Part shown: piece after piece, positions 43,521 through 51,689 of the stretch
Position numbering within the stretch: position 1 is the first letter of the stretch
How the letters are laid out: every line of letters begins with the position of its first letter
Assembly (NCBI GenBank): GCA_023958095.1
Contig: JAMLGJ010000013.1
Location: 50,244 to 102,795, forward strand
Direction: 5' to 3'
From: Microthrixaceae bacterium
Lineage (GTDB): Bacteria; Actinomycetota; Acidimicrobiia; Acidimicrobiales; Microtrichaceae
DNA: 52,552 bases
Program-made: the position numbers and the translations under genes
The notes under the pieces: model-generated
Seen by the model: the letters and a program-made list of their open reading frames with translations, nothing else
What the model was told of the DNA's origin: nothing
Database searches by the model: none

Positions 43521-45032
43521 GTGCTAGCCGTACTCGCACAGGCCGCGGAGGCCTTCACCAAACCGGTCATGGACTACGGGGCGATCGCCCCTGAACTCGT
43601 GTTGGTCGGCACGGTGATCCTGTTGGCCCTGCTCGACTCCTGGAAGCTCGAGCGGGCACGCGCCGCGATGCCGGCACTGGCGGGAATCGGACTGCTGGTG
43701 GCGCTGATCCCGCTGGCGGTGCTGGCGGCGGACGGCGCACCACGGGTGCTGCTCGGGGGCGGTTACGTGGTGGATTCCATGGCGCTGGTTCTCAAGGCGC
43801 TGTTCATCATCTCCGCCTACGTGGTCGTGTTGTTGTCCACCAACTACATGGCCGAGGGCGACTACTGGGAGTCCGAGTACTACACCCTGTTGCTCAGCTC
43901 CGTGCTCGGCATGGCCGTGATGGCCTCGAGCCGCGACCTGATCGGCATCTTCGTGGCCTTCGAGCTGCTGTCGATCCCCTCCTACATGCTCGGTGCATGG
44001 CGCAAGGGTGACCTGCGCTCCAACGAGGCGGGCCTGAAGTACTACCTGATGGGTGTGTTCGCGACCGCGATCCTGCTCTACGGCATGTCGCTCGCATACG
44101 GCCTCGGCGGTTCGACCAACCTCGAGGTGATCGGCGAGCGGATCGCCTCGCTCGGAACCGACGGGGTGCCCGTGGTGGCACTGGCGCTGCTGTTCGTGAT
44201 CGTGGGCTTCGGCTTCAAGGTCTCGGCGGTGCCGTTCCACGTCTGGGCACCCGACACCTACGAGGGGGCACCCACTCCGGTCACCGCGTTCCTGGCGGTC
44301 GCCTCCAAGACGGCGGGATTCGTGGCCCTCATCCAGGTGACCTACTTCGCCTTCATCGTGCGACCGGATGTGATCGAACCCGCTTTCTTCGTGCTCTCAG
44401 CGGCCTCGATGACCGTGGGCAACCTCATCGCGATCCGTCAGACGAACGTCATCCGCCTGCTCGCCTACTCGGGCATCGCCCAGGCCGGGTTCATGCTGGC
44501 CCCGTTCGCCGTCGCCAGTGCCAACCCGGAGCAGTCGCTCCAGGCCTTGGTGACCTACCTGGTGATCTACGCGGCGATGAACCTCGGGGCGTTCGGTGCG
44601 ATCATCGCCATCACCCGCAGGACCCGTTCCGCGGAGCTCGAGGACCTCGGTGGCCTGTTCACCTACATGCCCGGTCTGGCGACGGTGTTCACGCTGTTCC
44701 TGGCCTCGCTCATCGGCATCCCACCCTTCGGTGGTTGGTGGGCGAAGTTCGGGATCTTCGCCTCGCTGGTGGACGCCGACACCGGCCTGGGCTGGGCGCT
44801 CGCGGTGATCATGGCGGTCAACACGGCGATCGCGGCCTACTACTACCTGAAGGTCGCGAAGGCCATGTGGTTCGACGACGTGCCAGAGGGCGCCGACACC
44901 TCGCCGGTGAGCGTTCCGGTGTCGATCGGCTTCGCCCTGGTGGTCACCGTGGTCGCCACGGTTCTCTTCGGCACCCTGCCCCAGCTGATCAACGACGCCA
45001 CGGACTTCGGCCTCGTGGCGTTCGGTGGCTGA
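43521..45032 (+). CDS. nuoN: Complex I subunit N (11-gene operon)
   Basis: The 503-residue antiporter-like subunit has FVAFELLSIPSYMLGAWRKG (pumping Glu), LKYYLMGVFATAILLYG and AVPFHVWAPDTYEGAPTPV. It uses a GTG start at 43521, six bases after the nuoM stop. Its end overlaps the methyltransferase gene by 8 bases (45025-45032), so the two are translated together. Confidence 0.95.
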   Translation: MLAVLAQAAEAFTKPVMDYGAIAPELVLVGTVILLALLDSWKLERARAAMPALAGIGLLVALIPLAVLAADGAPRVLLGGGYVVDSMALVLKALFIISAYVVVLLSTNYMAEGDYWESEYYTLLLSSVLGMAVMASSRDLIGIFVAFELLSIPSYMLGAWRKGDLRSNEAGLKYYLMGVFATAILLYGMSLAYGLGGSTNLEVIGERIASLGTDGVPVVALALLFVIVGFGFKVSAVPFHVWAPDTYEGAPTPVTAFLAVASKTAGFVALIQVTYFAFIVRPDVIEPAFFVLSAASMTVGNLIAIRQTNVIRLLAYSGIAQAGFMLAPFAVASANPEQSLQALVTYLVIYAAMNLGAFGAIIAITRRTRSAELEDLGGLFTYMPGLATVFTLFLASLIGIPPFGGWWAKFGIFASLVDADTGLGWALAVIMAVNTAIAAYYYLKVAKAMWFDDVPEGADTSPVSVPVSIGFALVVTVVATVLFGTLPQLINDATDFGLVAFGG

Positions 45033-46236
45033 CCGGGAACCACCCGACGGCCTCGCGGAGGCCGGGTTGCCCGACGGCCTCGCGGAGGCCGGGTTGCCCG
45101 ACGGCCTCGCGGAGGCCGGGTTGCCCGACGGCCTCGCGGAGGCCTTTGCCCACCTCGGACGCCTCCGGTTCGACCACTACATGGAGCTGGCGCTCTACGC
45201 GCCCGCTTCGGGGTTCTTCGCCACCACCGGTGGGGCCGGACGCCGGGAGGGTGACTTCATCACCAGCCCCGAGGTCGGCCCTCTCTTCGGGGCCGTGCTC
45301 GCCGACCACCTCGACGAGCTGTGGGAACGACTCGGTCGGCCCGAACCGTTCACCGTGGTCGAGTGCGGTGCGGGCCGGGGCGCACTGGCGATCTCGGTGC
45401 GAGCGGCCCGGCCCCGCTGTGCACCGGTGCTGCACTGGGTGATGGTCGAGCGCAGCGACGCCCTGCGCGCCGAGCACGGCCGGCACCTGGAGCTCACACC
45501 CGTGGTCCGGCCCGGTGCCGGCGCGTCGCCGGGACAGGATGCCGAGTCGACCGGCCCGTGGTTCACCTCGCTCGCCTCGATGCCCGAGCGACCGGTGTGT
45601 GGCGCGGTGGTGGCCAACGAGCTGCTCGACAACCTGCCGTTCCGGCTCCTGGAACACCGCGGTGGTCGGTGGTTCGAGGTGTTCGTGACCCCCGACCCCG
45701 GGCAGCCCGGTCGGCTCCGCGAGGAACTCGTGGCCCTCGACGGTGACTCCTGGCGGCTCCTGGCAACCCTCGTGCCCGAGCCTGCCGAGGGCGCACGCCT
45801 GCCGTGGCAGGCCGCTGCCACCCGATGGGTCGGCTCGGCACTCGAGTTGTTGCAGCGGGGCGAGGTGATCGTGTTCGACTACGGCGCCGACACCGCCACC
45901 CTCGCCACCAGGCCCCAGGCGGACTGGCTGCGCACCTACCGCTCGCACAGCCGTGGAGCAGGACCCCTGGAACAGCCCGGTTCGCAGGACATCACAGTGG
46001 ATGTCGCGATGGACCAGCTCCCGGCGGGTGCCGAGCATCGCACCCAGGGAGCCTGGCTCCGCGCGAACGGCATCGACCGGCTCGTGGAGGAGGCTCAGGT
46101 CGTCTGGCGGGAGCGAGCGGGCACGGGTGACCTCGAGGCCATCAGGGCACGCAGTGTCCCGCTCGAGGCCGAGGCCCTGACCGATCCAGCGGGCTTGGGC
46201 TCGTTCACCGTGGCGACCTGGCAGATCGGAATCTGA
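45025..46236 (+). CDS. MidA/NDUFAF7-family SAM-dependent methyltransferase
   Basis: The 403-residue protein matches the MidA (NDUFAF7) family: RFDHYMELALYAPASGFF (residues 48-65), GDFITSPEVGPLFG (76-89), the SAM loop VVECGAGRGALA (111-122) and NELLDNLPFRLLE. In mitochondria NDUFAF7 dimethylates one arginine of the 49-kDa (NuoD) subunit and is needed for complex I assembly. Here the gene overlaps nuoN of the second operon, whose NuoD has that arginine. I infer the same target. Residues 7-40 are a perfect repeat of PDGLAEAGL and are not part of the fold. The GTG at 45025 is used because it gives the overlap; a start after the repeats is possible but no ATG/GTG is seen there. Confidence 0.9.
   Translation: MADREPPDGLAEAGLPDGLAEAGLPDGLAEAGLPDGLAEAFAHLGRLRFDHYMELALYAPASGFFATTGGAGRREGDFITSPEVGPLFGAVLADHLDELWERLGRPEPFTVVECGAGRGALAISVRAARPRCAPVLHWVMVERSDALRAEHGRHLELTPVVRPGAGASPGQDAESTGPWFTSLASMPERPVCGAVVANELLDNLPFRLLEHRGGRWFEVFVTPDPGQPGRLREELVALDGDSWRLLATLVPEPAEGARLPWQAAATRWVGSALELLQRGEVIVFDYGADTATLATRPQADWLRTYRSHSRGAGPLEQPGSQDITVDVAMDQLPAGAEHRTQGAWLRANGIDRLVEEAQVVWRERAGTGDLEAIRARSVPLEAEALTDPAGLGSFTVATWQIGI
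45043..45144 (+). repeat. Perfect in-frame 27-base tandem repeat (3.8 copies)
   Basis: Units 45043-45069, 45070-45096 and 45097-45123 are identical, and 45124-45144 is a fourth, truncated copy of 21 bases. Each unit encodes PDGLAEAGL at the N terminus of the methyltransferase. Perfect identity with no synonymous differences points to slippage or recent expansion. Confidence 0.95.
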
Positions 46237-46298
46237 ACGGCTCGGACACCGGCGGTGAACTCTCGGGTCCTGGCTCCCGGGACGCAGCCGGAGCGGCG

Positions 46299-46304
46299 TA
46301 CAGT
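46299..46304 (+). promoter_or_regulatory. -10 box of the PAP2 gene
   Basis: TACAGT lies exactly six bases before the GTG at 46311, with no ribosome site between, the layout of an actinobacterial leaderless promoter. Confidence 0.5.
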
Positions 46305-46310
46305 GCGCGC

Positions 46311-46925
46311 GTGGTTGTGACGAGGGGGCTCTTGGATGAGGAGGTGCTCGACCCCGCGGCCACGGCGCCCGGCGGGCGTCTGCGGTCAGCGGTAGCGGCG
46401 TTCGACGCTGCAGGTGAGGGCGCCTGTCGCAGGCTGCGGGCATCGACATCGGCGAGCCGCGTGATGTACCTGCTGTCCGAACTGGGGGACGACGGCCGTG
46501 TGTGGATCCTGGCCACGTTCGTGGAGGCGACCCGGAGGCGTCGGAGCCTCGGCTGGACGTTGCCCCCGCTCATGTGGCTCGGCGCCGAATCGGCGTTCGT
46601 GAACCTCGGGCTGAAGCGGGTCGCCCGACGGAGTCGGCCCGCCACGGTGCACGAGCACGACTTCCGCCTGAGGGTGCCGAGCGACACGAGCTTCCCCAGC
46701 GGCCACGCGGCGTCGGGCGCCCTGATGGCGGTGATCCTCTCCGAGGACAGCCCTGCCGCCCCGCTGTGGACGGCGCTCGCGCTCGGCATCGGCATCAGCC
46801 GGGTCCACGTCGGTGTGCATCACCCGAGCGACGTGGCAGCGGGCTGGGCGGTGGGTGCCGCGCTCGGGGTCCTCGCCCGCCGGAGCCGCAGGTGGTTCCG
46901 GGAGTCGGGGGCGGGGAGCAGCTGA
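46311..46925 (+). CDS. PAP2-family phosphatase
   Basis: The 204-residue protein contains the three phosphatidic-acid-phosphatase type 2 motifs: K102-x6-R109-P110 (KRVARRSRP), PSGH at 129-132, and S163-R164-x5-H170-x3-D174. The His residues are the catalytic pair. Hydrophobicity is moderate, with segments around 83-100, 133-145 and 152-168. It may dephosphorylate a lipid or polyprenyl phosphate; the substrate cannot be told. The gene stands alone after the complex I operon with its own TACAGT box. Confidence 0.88.
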   Translation: MVVTRGLLDEEVLDPAATAPGGRLRSAVAAFDAAGEGACRRLRASTSASRVMYLLSELGDDGRVWILATFVEATRRRRSLGWTLPPLMWLGAESAFVNLGLKRVARRSRPATVHEHDFRLRVPSDTSFPSGHAASGALMAVILSEDSPAAPLWTALALGIGISRVHVGVHHPSDVAAGWAVGAALGVLARRSRRWFRESGAGSS

Positions 46926-46941
46926 TCGGCGGGCTCCCCGC
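46911..46941. terminator. 9-bp perfect hairpin spanning the PAP2 stop codon
   Basis: GCGGGGAGC (46911-46919) pairs perfectly with GCTCCCCGC (46933-46941) around a 13-base loop that contains the stop of the PAP2 gene. It sits between convergent genes (PAP2 and DUF2277) and could end transcription from either side. No T run follows, so a Rho-independent role is unsure. Confidence 0.4.
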
Positions 46942-46974
46942 GCTGGGGGCTCGCTTGGTCCGGACCCGGTCGGC

Positions 46975-47226
46975 TCAGATCTGCTCGGAGATCCGGCGCA
47001 GGGGCGGATCGACGCGCGGGGGGACCCTGCGTTCGGGCAGCTCCTCCAACAGGTCGCTCGTCGCAGCGACGATCCTCGCCACCGCACGGTCGACCGCGGG
47101 CCGGTTCGCCCGGGAGACCGAGGAGAGCGCACCGACCTTGCGCACGTACTGCAGTGCGGCGGCCTCCATCTCCTCGTGCGTCGCGGGCGGGGCGAGTCCG
47201 CGCAGTGGTGTGATGTTGCGGCACAT
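46975..47226 (-). CDS. DUF2277 family protein
   Basis: The 83-residue protein begins MCRNITPLRGLAPPATHEEM, the conserved start of the DUF2277 family, and ends in a polar region with PPRVDPPLRR. The family is small, soluble and of unknown function. I choose the ATG at 47226 because the family begins there; 22 in-frame codons upstream are shadow sequence. A TACGAT box on the minus strand (47234-47239) lies 7 bases before this ATG. Confidence 0.82.
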   Translation of the reverse strand: MCRNITPLRGLAPPATHEEMEAAALQYVRKVGALSSVSRANRPAVDRAVARIVAATSDLLEELPERRVPPRVDPPLRRISEQI

Positions 47227-47233
47227 GGGACCG

Positions 47234-47239
47234 ATCGTA
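47234..47239 (-). promoter_or_regulatory. -10 box of the DUF2277 gene
   Basis: TACGAT on the minus strand is followed by seven bases and then the ATG at 47226, again a leaderless layout. On the plus strand TACGCT at 47258-47263 may serve the acetyl-CoA synthetase gene. Confidence 0.45.
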
Positions 47240-47311
47240 CGCGTCGTGGTCTTTCGATACGCTCGCAGGCGCGGGCAGCCGACCCGCTGCACTCGAGCCC
47301 AGGGGGGACAG

Positions 47312-49327
47312 ATGGCCGACAGTGATTCGCCGACGATCGAGGACTACTACCACGAGAACCGCAGCTTCCCCCCGCCCCCGGAGTTCGCGGGTTCCGCCGT
47401 CGTGGCCGACGAAGGCATCTACGCGACCGCGGAGGACGACTTCGAGGCCTTCTGGGCCACCCAGGCGCGCGAACTGCTCGACTGGGACACCGACTTCCAC
47501 ACCACCCTCGAATGGGACCTCCCGGACGCGAAGTGGTTCGTCGGCGGGCGCCTGAACGTCACCCACAACTGCCTGGACCGCCATGTCGAGGCCGGCCGGG
47601 GTGACCGGGTCGCCTACTACTTCGAGGGTGAGCCGGGTGACACCGAGACGATCACCTACGCAGAGCTCCTGGAGCGCACCAAGGAGTTCGCGGTCACCCT
47701 GCGGTGGCTGGGCATCTCCGCTGGCGACAGGGTGTGCATCTACATGCCCATGATCCCCGAGACGATCGTGGCGATGCTCGCCTGTGCGCGCATCGGGGCG
47801 GCCCACAGCGTCGTCTTCGGTGGCTTCAGCCCCGATTCGCTGGTGGATCGCATCAACGACGCGGAGGCCACGGTGGTCGTCACCGCGGATGGTTCGTGGC
47901 GTCGCGGCAAGCCGTTCCTGTTGAAGCCGAACGTGGACGTGGCGCTGCAGGACTGCCCGACGGTCCGTTCGGTCGTGGTCGCGGAGCGCTGCGGCGGGGG
48001 CGAGATCGACATGGTCGACGGCCGTGACCACTGGTGGCGCGACGCGGTCGACCGGGCCCGCAGCGAGCACGACACCGCCTGTCCCGCGGAACCCTTCGAC
48101 TCCGAGCAGCTGCTCTACCTGCTGTACACCTCCGGGACCACCGCCAAGCCCAAGGGCATCATGCACACCACCGGTGGGTACCTGACCCAGGTGGCATGGA
48201 CCCACAAGGCGGTGTTCGACCTGGATGCCGACTCGGACGTCTACTGGTGCGCGGCCGACGTGGGCTGGGTCACCGGGCACAGCTACATCGTCTACGGGCC
48301 GCTCGCCAACGGTGCCACCTCGGTGCTCTACGAGGGCACCCCGGACACCCCCAGGGCGGAGAACCGCCAGGGCGAGCAATCCGAGTGGGACAAGGACCGG
48401 CTCTGGGACATCATCGAGCGCTACGGAGTGACGCAGCTCTACACCGCGCCGACCGCGATCCGTACCTTCATGAAGTGGGGTGAGCAATGGCCGGCCCGCC
48501 ACGACATGTCGTCGTTGCGCGTGCTCGGCTCGGTGGGTGAGCCGATCAACCCCGAGGCGTGGGTCTGGTACCACCGCAACATCGGTGGTGGACGCTGCCC
48601 GATCGTGGACACCTGGTGGCAGACCGAGACCGGGGCGATGATGATCTCTCCGCTGCCGGGTATCACCACGACCAAGCCCGGCTCGGCCTGCCACCCGCTG
48701 CCGGGCATCGCCGCCGAACTGGTCGACGACGACGGCCAACGCGTCGAACACGGCGGGGGCTACCTGACCCTCACCCGTCCCTGGCCCGCCATGCTCAGGG
48801 GGATCTGGGGAGACCCACAGCGCTACCGCGACACCTACTGGTCGCGCTTCGAGGGCCGTTACTTCGCCGGTGACGGGGCGAAGCTCGACTCCGATGGCTA
48901 CGTCTGGGTGCTCGGAAGGGTGGACGACGTGATGAACGTCTCCGGGCACAGGATCTCCACCGCGGAGGTGGAGTCCGCGCTGGTGGACCATCCTGCGGTT
49001 GCCGAGGCCGCCGTGGTGGGTGCCAGCGACGACACCACCGGCCAGGCCATCGTGGGCTATGTGATCCTCGTCGGGGGCAACGTCCCCACCGACGAGCTCC
49101 GTGAGGAGATCCGCTCGCACGTGGCGGTCAAGCTGGGTGCGATCTCGCGGCCCCGTGCCGTGGTGATCGTGCCCGACCTGCCCAAGACACGCTCGGGGAA
49201 GATCATGCGCCGCCTGCTGCGCGACGTGGTCGAGGGGCGCGAGCTCGGCGACACCACCACCCTCGCGGACGAGTCCGTGGTGGCCGAGATCCGCGACCGC
49301 GCCGCTGCGGGTACTGATGAGGACTGA
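47312..49327 (+). CDS. acs: Acetyl-CoA synthetase (acetate--CoA ligase)
   Basis: This 671-residue enzyme activates acetate to acetyl-CoA through acetyl-AMP. It has the N-terminal ACAS segment (DDFEAFWATQARELLDW), the AMP-binding loop YTSGTTAKPKG at residues 272-282, VDTWWQTETG, the hinge VGRVDDVMNVSGHRIST and the C-terminal catalytic lysine K630 in TRSGKIMRR, the residue acetylated in regulated Acs enzymes. Length fits the family (about 650). The ATG at 47312 follows AGGGGGGA. It stands alone, divergent from the DUF2277 gene. Confidence 0.95.
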   Translation: MADSDSPTIEDYYHENRSFPPPPEFAGSAVVADEGIYATAEDDFEAFWATQARELLDWDTDFHTTLEWDLPDAKWFVGGRLNVTHNCLDRHVEAGRGDRVAYYFEGEPGDTETITYAELLERTKEFAVTLRWLGISAGDRVCIYMPMIPETIVAMLACARIGAAHSVVFGGFSPDSLVDRINDAEATVVVTADGSWRRGKPFLLKPNVDVALQDCPTVRSVVVAERCGGGEIDMVDGRDHWWRDAVDRARSEHDTACPAEPFDSEQLLYLLYTSGTTAKPKGIMHTTGGYLTQVAWTHKAVFDLDADSDVYWCAADVGWVTGHSYIVYGPLANGATSVLYEGTPDTPRAENRQGEQSEWDKDRLWDIIERYGVTQLYTAPTAIRTFMKWGEQWPARHDMSSLRVLGSVGEPINPEAWVWYHRNIGGGRCPIVDTWWQTETGAMMISPLPGITTTKPGSACHPLPGIAAELVDDDGQRVEHGGGYLTLTRPWPAMLRGIWGDPQRYRDTYWSRFEGRYFAGDGAKLDSDGYVWVLGRVDDVMNVSGHRISTAEVESALVDHPAVAEAAVVGASDDTTGQAIVGYVILVGGNVPTDELREEIRSHVAVKLGAISRPRAVVIVPDLPKTRSGKIMRRLLRDVVEGRELGDTTTLADESVVAEIRDRAAAGTDED

Positions 49328-49366
49328 CACGGCGGGCCGTTGCGGTCCGGTTGTCGGGGTCAGAGC

Positions 49367-50902
49367 GTGGTGATCTGGTGGGTGCTCGGCGCGCTGGCCT
49401 GCGCGCTCGTGGCCCTCGTGGTGTACGACCTCACCCAGCGGCGCCGGGCCATACTGCGCAACTTCCCGGTGCTGGGGCACCTCCGGTACCTGCTCGAGGG
49501 GGTCGGTCCGGAGCTGCGCCAGTACATCATGACCTCCAATGACGAGGAGAAGCCCTTCAGCCGCGACGAACGGCGCTGGATCTATGCCTCCGCGAAGGGT
49601 GAGACGAACACCTTCGGGTTCGGCACCGACAACTCGATGGAGCGCATCCCGGGCTACATCGTGATCCGCCAGAGCGCGTTCCCGCTGGATCCGCTGCCCG
49701 GCGAGCCGACCGAGCCGGATCCCGGCTTCAACGTGCCCTGCGCGAAGGTGCTCGGAGCGGCGCACCGCCGGACCGGGGCGTTCCGTGCGGAATCGATGGT
49801 GAACGTCTCCGCGATGAGCTTCGGATCCCTGTCGGGCAGGGCGATCGAGGCGATCGACACGGGAGCCGCGATGGCGGGCTGTCTCCACAACACCGGTGAG
49901 GGCGGTGTGTCGCCACACCACCTGCACGGTGCCGACCTGGTGATGCAGGTGGGAACGGGATACTTCGGTTGCCGGGACGACGCGGGCCGCTTCTCGATGG
50001 ACCGGTTGGTCGAGTCGGTGGCATCGGGTCCGGTCAAGGCGCTCGAGATCAAGTTGTCCCAGGGTGCCAAGCCGGGCCTCGGGGGCCTGCTCCCAGGGGC
50101 GAAGGTGACGCCCACGATCGCCGCTGCCCGTCGCATCCCGGTGGGCGTCGACTGCAAGTCGCCCAGCGCGCACTCGGAGTTCCACGACGTCGGTTCCCTG
50201 ATCGACTTCGTGGAACGGCTCGCGGACCGAACCGGGCTGCCGGTGGGCATCAAGAGCGCAGTCGGTGACGTGGGGTTCTTCGGTGAGCTCGCGAACGCGA
50301 TGGCCTCGAGCGGGGGTGGACCCGACTTCGTCACCGTGGACGGGGGAGAGGGTGGTACCGGTGCCGCCCCGCTGGTGTTCGCGGACCATGTGAGCATGCC
50401 GTTCCTCCAGGCCTTCCCTGCGGTGTACCGGCAGTTCTGCGAAGCGGGCATCGCCGACGATGTCGTGTTCATCGGATCGGCCCGACTGGGCCTGCCCCAC
50501 CGGGCGATGGCCGCCATGGCGCTCGGCTGCGACATGTTGAACGTGGCCCGTGAGGCGATGCTGGCGGTCGGTTGCATTCAGGCGCAGCGGTGCCACACCG
50601 GCAATTGCCCGACCGGAGTGGCGACCCAGAGGCCCTCGCGTGAACGGGGCCTCGTGGTGTCCGACAAGGCACCCCGGGTGGCGCGCTACCTGGCGGCACT
50701 GCGCCAGGAGCTGCTCCGTCTGGCGCGTGCGTGTGGCCAACCGCACCCGGCGTGGGTGTCGGCGGACCAGGTGGCGGTGCTCGCCGCCTCCGAGACGCTC
50801 GTGGACCTCGGCGAGTTCTGCGGGTACGAGGCACCGGAGTGGGGACTGCCGGGTGGGCAACAGCGGGCGGAGCTCCAGAGGTGCTGGGCGCCGATGTCCT
50901 GA
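49367..50902 (+). CDS. FMN-binding glutamate-synthase-family protein, membrane-anchored
   Basis: The 511-residue protein has one N-terminal helix (residues 1-20) followed by a basic stop (TQRRR), then the GltB-like FMN barrel: SAMSFGSLSG, NTGEGGVSPHH, the VTVDGGEGGTGAAP phosphate loop, and a [3Fe-4S]-type motif C403-x5-C409-x4-C414 (QRCHTGNCPTG). It lacks the glutaminase domain of GltB, so it is not a full glutamate synthase; the physiological substrate of these stand-alone forms is unclear. I take the GTG at 49367; a TTG at 49340 would add nine polar residues before the helix. Confidence 0.87.
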   Translation: MVIWWVLGALACALVALVVYDLTQRRRAILRNFPVLGHLRYLLEGVGPELRQYIMTSNDEEKPFSRDERRWIYASAKGETNTFGFGTDNSMERIPGYIVIRQSAFPLDPLPGEPTEPDPGFNVPCAKVLGAAHRRTGAFRAESMVNVSAMSFGSLSGRAIEAIDTGAAMAGCLHNTGEGGVSPHHLHGADLVMQVGTGYFGCRDDAGRFSMDRLVESVASGPVKALEIKLSQGAKPGLGGLLPGAKVTPTIAAARRIPVGVDCKSPSAHSEFHDVGSLIDFVERLADRTGLPVGIKSAVGDVGFFGELANAMASSGGGPDFVTVDGGEGGTGAAPLVFADHVSMPFLQAFPAVYRQFCEAGIADDVVFIGSARLGLPHRAMAAMALGCDMLNVAREAMLAVGCIQAQRCHTGNCPTGVATQRPSRERGLVVSDKAPRVARYLAALRQELLRLARACGQPHPAWVSADQVAVLAASETLVDLGEFCGYEAPEWGLPGGQQRAELQRCWAPMS

Positions 50903-50964
50903 CCTCGGCATCGGGCGGTCGTGCCCGCGGTGGCCCTGGGTCTGGTGCAACCGCCCTGCATGGG

Positions 50965-50970
50965 TAACCT
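50965..50970 (+). promoter_or_regulatory. -10 box of the HAD phosphatase gene
   Basis: TAACCT is followed by six bases and then the GTG at 50977, with no ribosome site. It repeats the leaderless spacing seen at 46299 and 23208. Confidence 0.5.
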
Positions 50971-50976
50971 CCGTTC

Positions 50977-51510
50977 GTGCCTAGTTGGGACCACACCTTC
51001 GAGAACTGGCTCTGGCGTGGGGCGGTGCGCGGAGGCGATGCCCCGGACAGCCCGCTGTCCGGAACCACGACACCAGCGGTCGTGTTCGACATGGACGGGG
51101 TGCTCTCGGACGCGAGCCGGCGCCAGCACTTCCTCGAAGCCCCGAGGAGGGACTGGGAGGCCTTCTTCGCGGCATGCGGGGAGGACGAGCTGATCGCCGA
51201 GGTGGCGCGCCTGCTCGACGTGATCGACGACGACCACGACATCGTGTTGTTGACCGCCCGGCCCATCCGGGTGATGCCACAGACGCTGGCCTGGCTGGAC
51301 CGATACGGGCTCCGCTGGGACCTGCTGATCATGCGCGACTTCGGTGACTACACCGCTTCTCCCACCTTCAAGCGCAAGAGCCTCGGCGAGTTGCGCTCCA
51401 GGGAGTACGACCTGCGCCTCGGCTTCGAGGACGACCCCCGCAACGTGGCAATGTTCCACGAGGAGGGCGTTCCCTGCGTGTACATCCACTCGGGATACCA
51501 CACCACCTGA
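50977..51510 (+). CDS. HAD-superfamily phosphatase, polynucleotide-kinase-3'-phosphatase-like
   Basis: The 177-residue protein has the HAD motifs: the nucleophile site FDMDGVLSD with D38 and D40, LLTARP with T93 for motif II, a Lys in TFKRKSL and the acidic pair in GFEDDPRN for motif IV. The set DxDGVLSDxxxR with a following DWEAFF resembles the phosphatase domain of T4-type polynucleotide kinases, but there is no kinase domain. The first 30 residues are variable. The substrate is unknown. Confidence 0.8.
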   Translation: MPSWDHTFENWLWRGAVRGGDAPDSPLSGTTTPAVVFDMDGVLSDASRRQHFLEAPRRDWEAFFAACGEDELIAEVARLLDVIDDDHDIVLLTARPIRVMPQTLAWLDRYGLRWDLLIMRDFGDYTASPTFKRKSLGELRSREYDLRLGFEDDPRNVAMFHEEGVPCVYIHSGYHTT

Positions 51511-51514
51511 GGCG

Positions 51515-51598
51515 CCGGGCGGAGACACTCGGGTGCCGGGCAGGGAAACCCGGGCACTGGGCAGACGCACCCGGGCACTGAGCAGAGACACAGTGCGA
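51515..51598 (+). repeat. Imperfect 21-base tandem repeat, four copies, intergenic
   Basis: Units at 51515-51535, 51536-51556, 51557-51577 and 51578-51598 share the frame CYGGGCRGRSRMACYCGGGYR, with the last copy the most worn. It starts five bases after the HAD gene stop in the 179-base gap before htpX. The rest of the gap (51599-51673) shows no clear feature. Confidence 0.7.
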
Positions 51599-51689
51599 CC
51601 GCTGCGCGACGCCCGCCGGTCCCATCGCTGGGGCATCATCGGGACCAGGTCCAACACCCGACGGCACGCGCTGAGGAGGACGAACCCGA

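Noticed and set aside
34292..45032. The second nuo operon as a degraded copy of the first that lost nuoEFG
   Set aside because: All 11 genes are intact, tightly overlapped, and differ from the first set at many family-level positions, so it is a distinct operon type.
45043..45144. Possible CRISPR array
   Set aside because: The copies are directly adjacent without spacers and encode a peptide repeat in frame.
46820..50950. A 1376-codon open frame on the minus strand opposite acs and the glutamate-synthase-like gene
   Set aside because: It lies opposite two well-recognised genes, its translation is rich in Arg, His, Gly and Asp with no domain, and long antisense frames are expected in DNA of this GC content.
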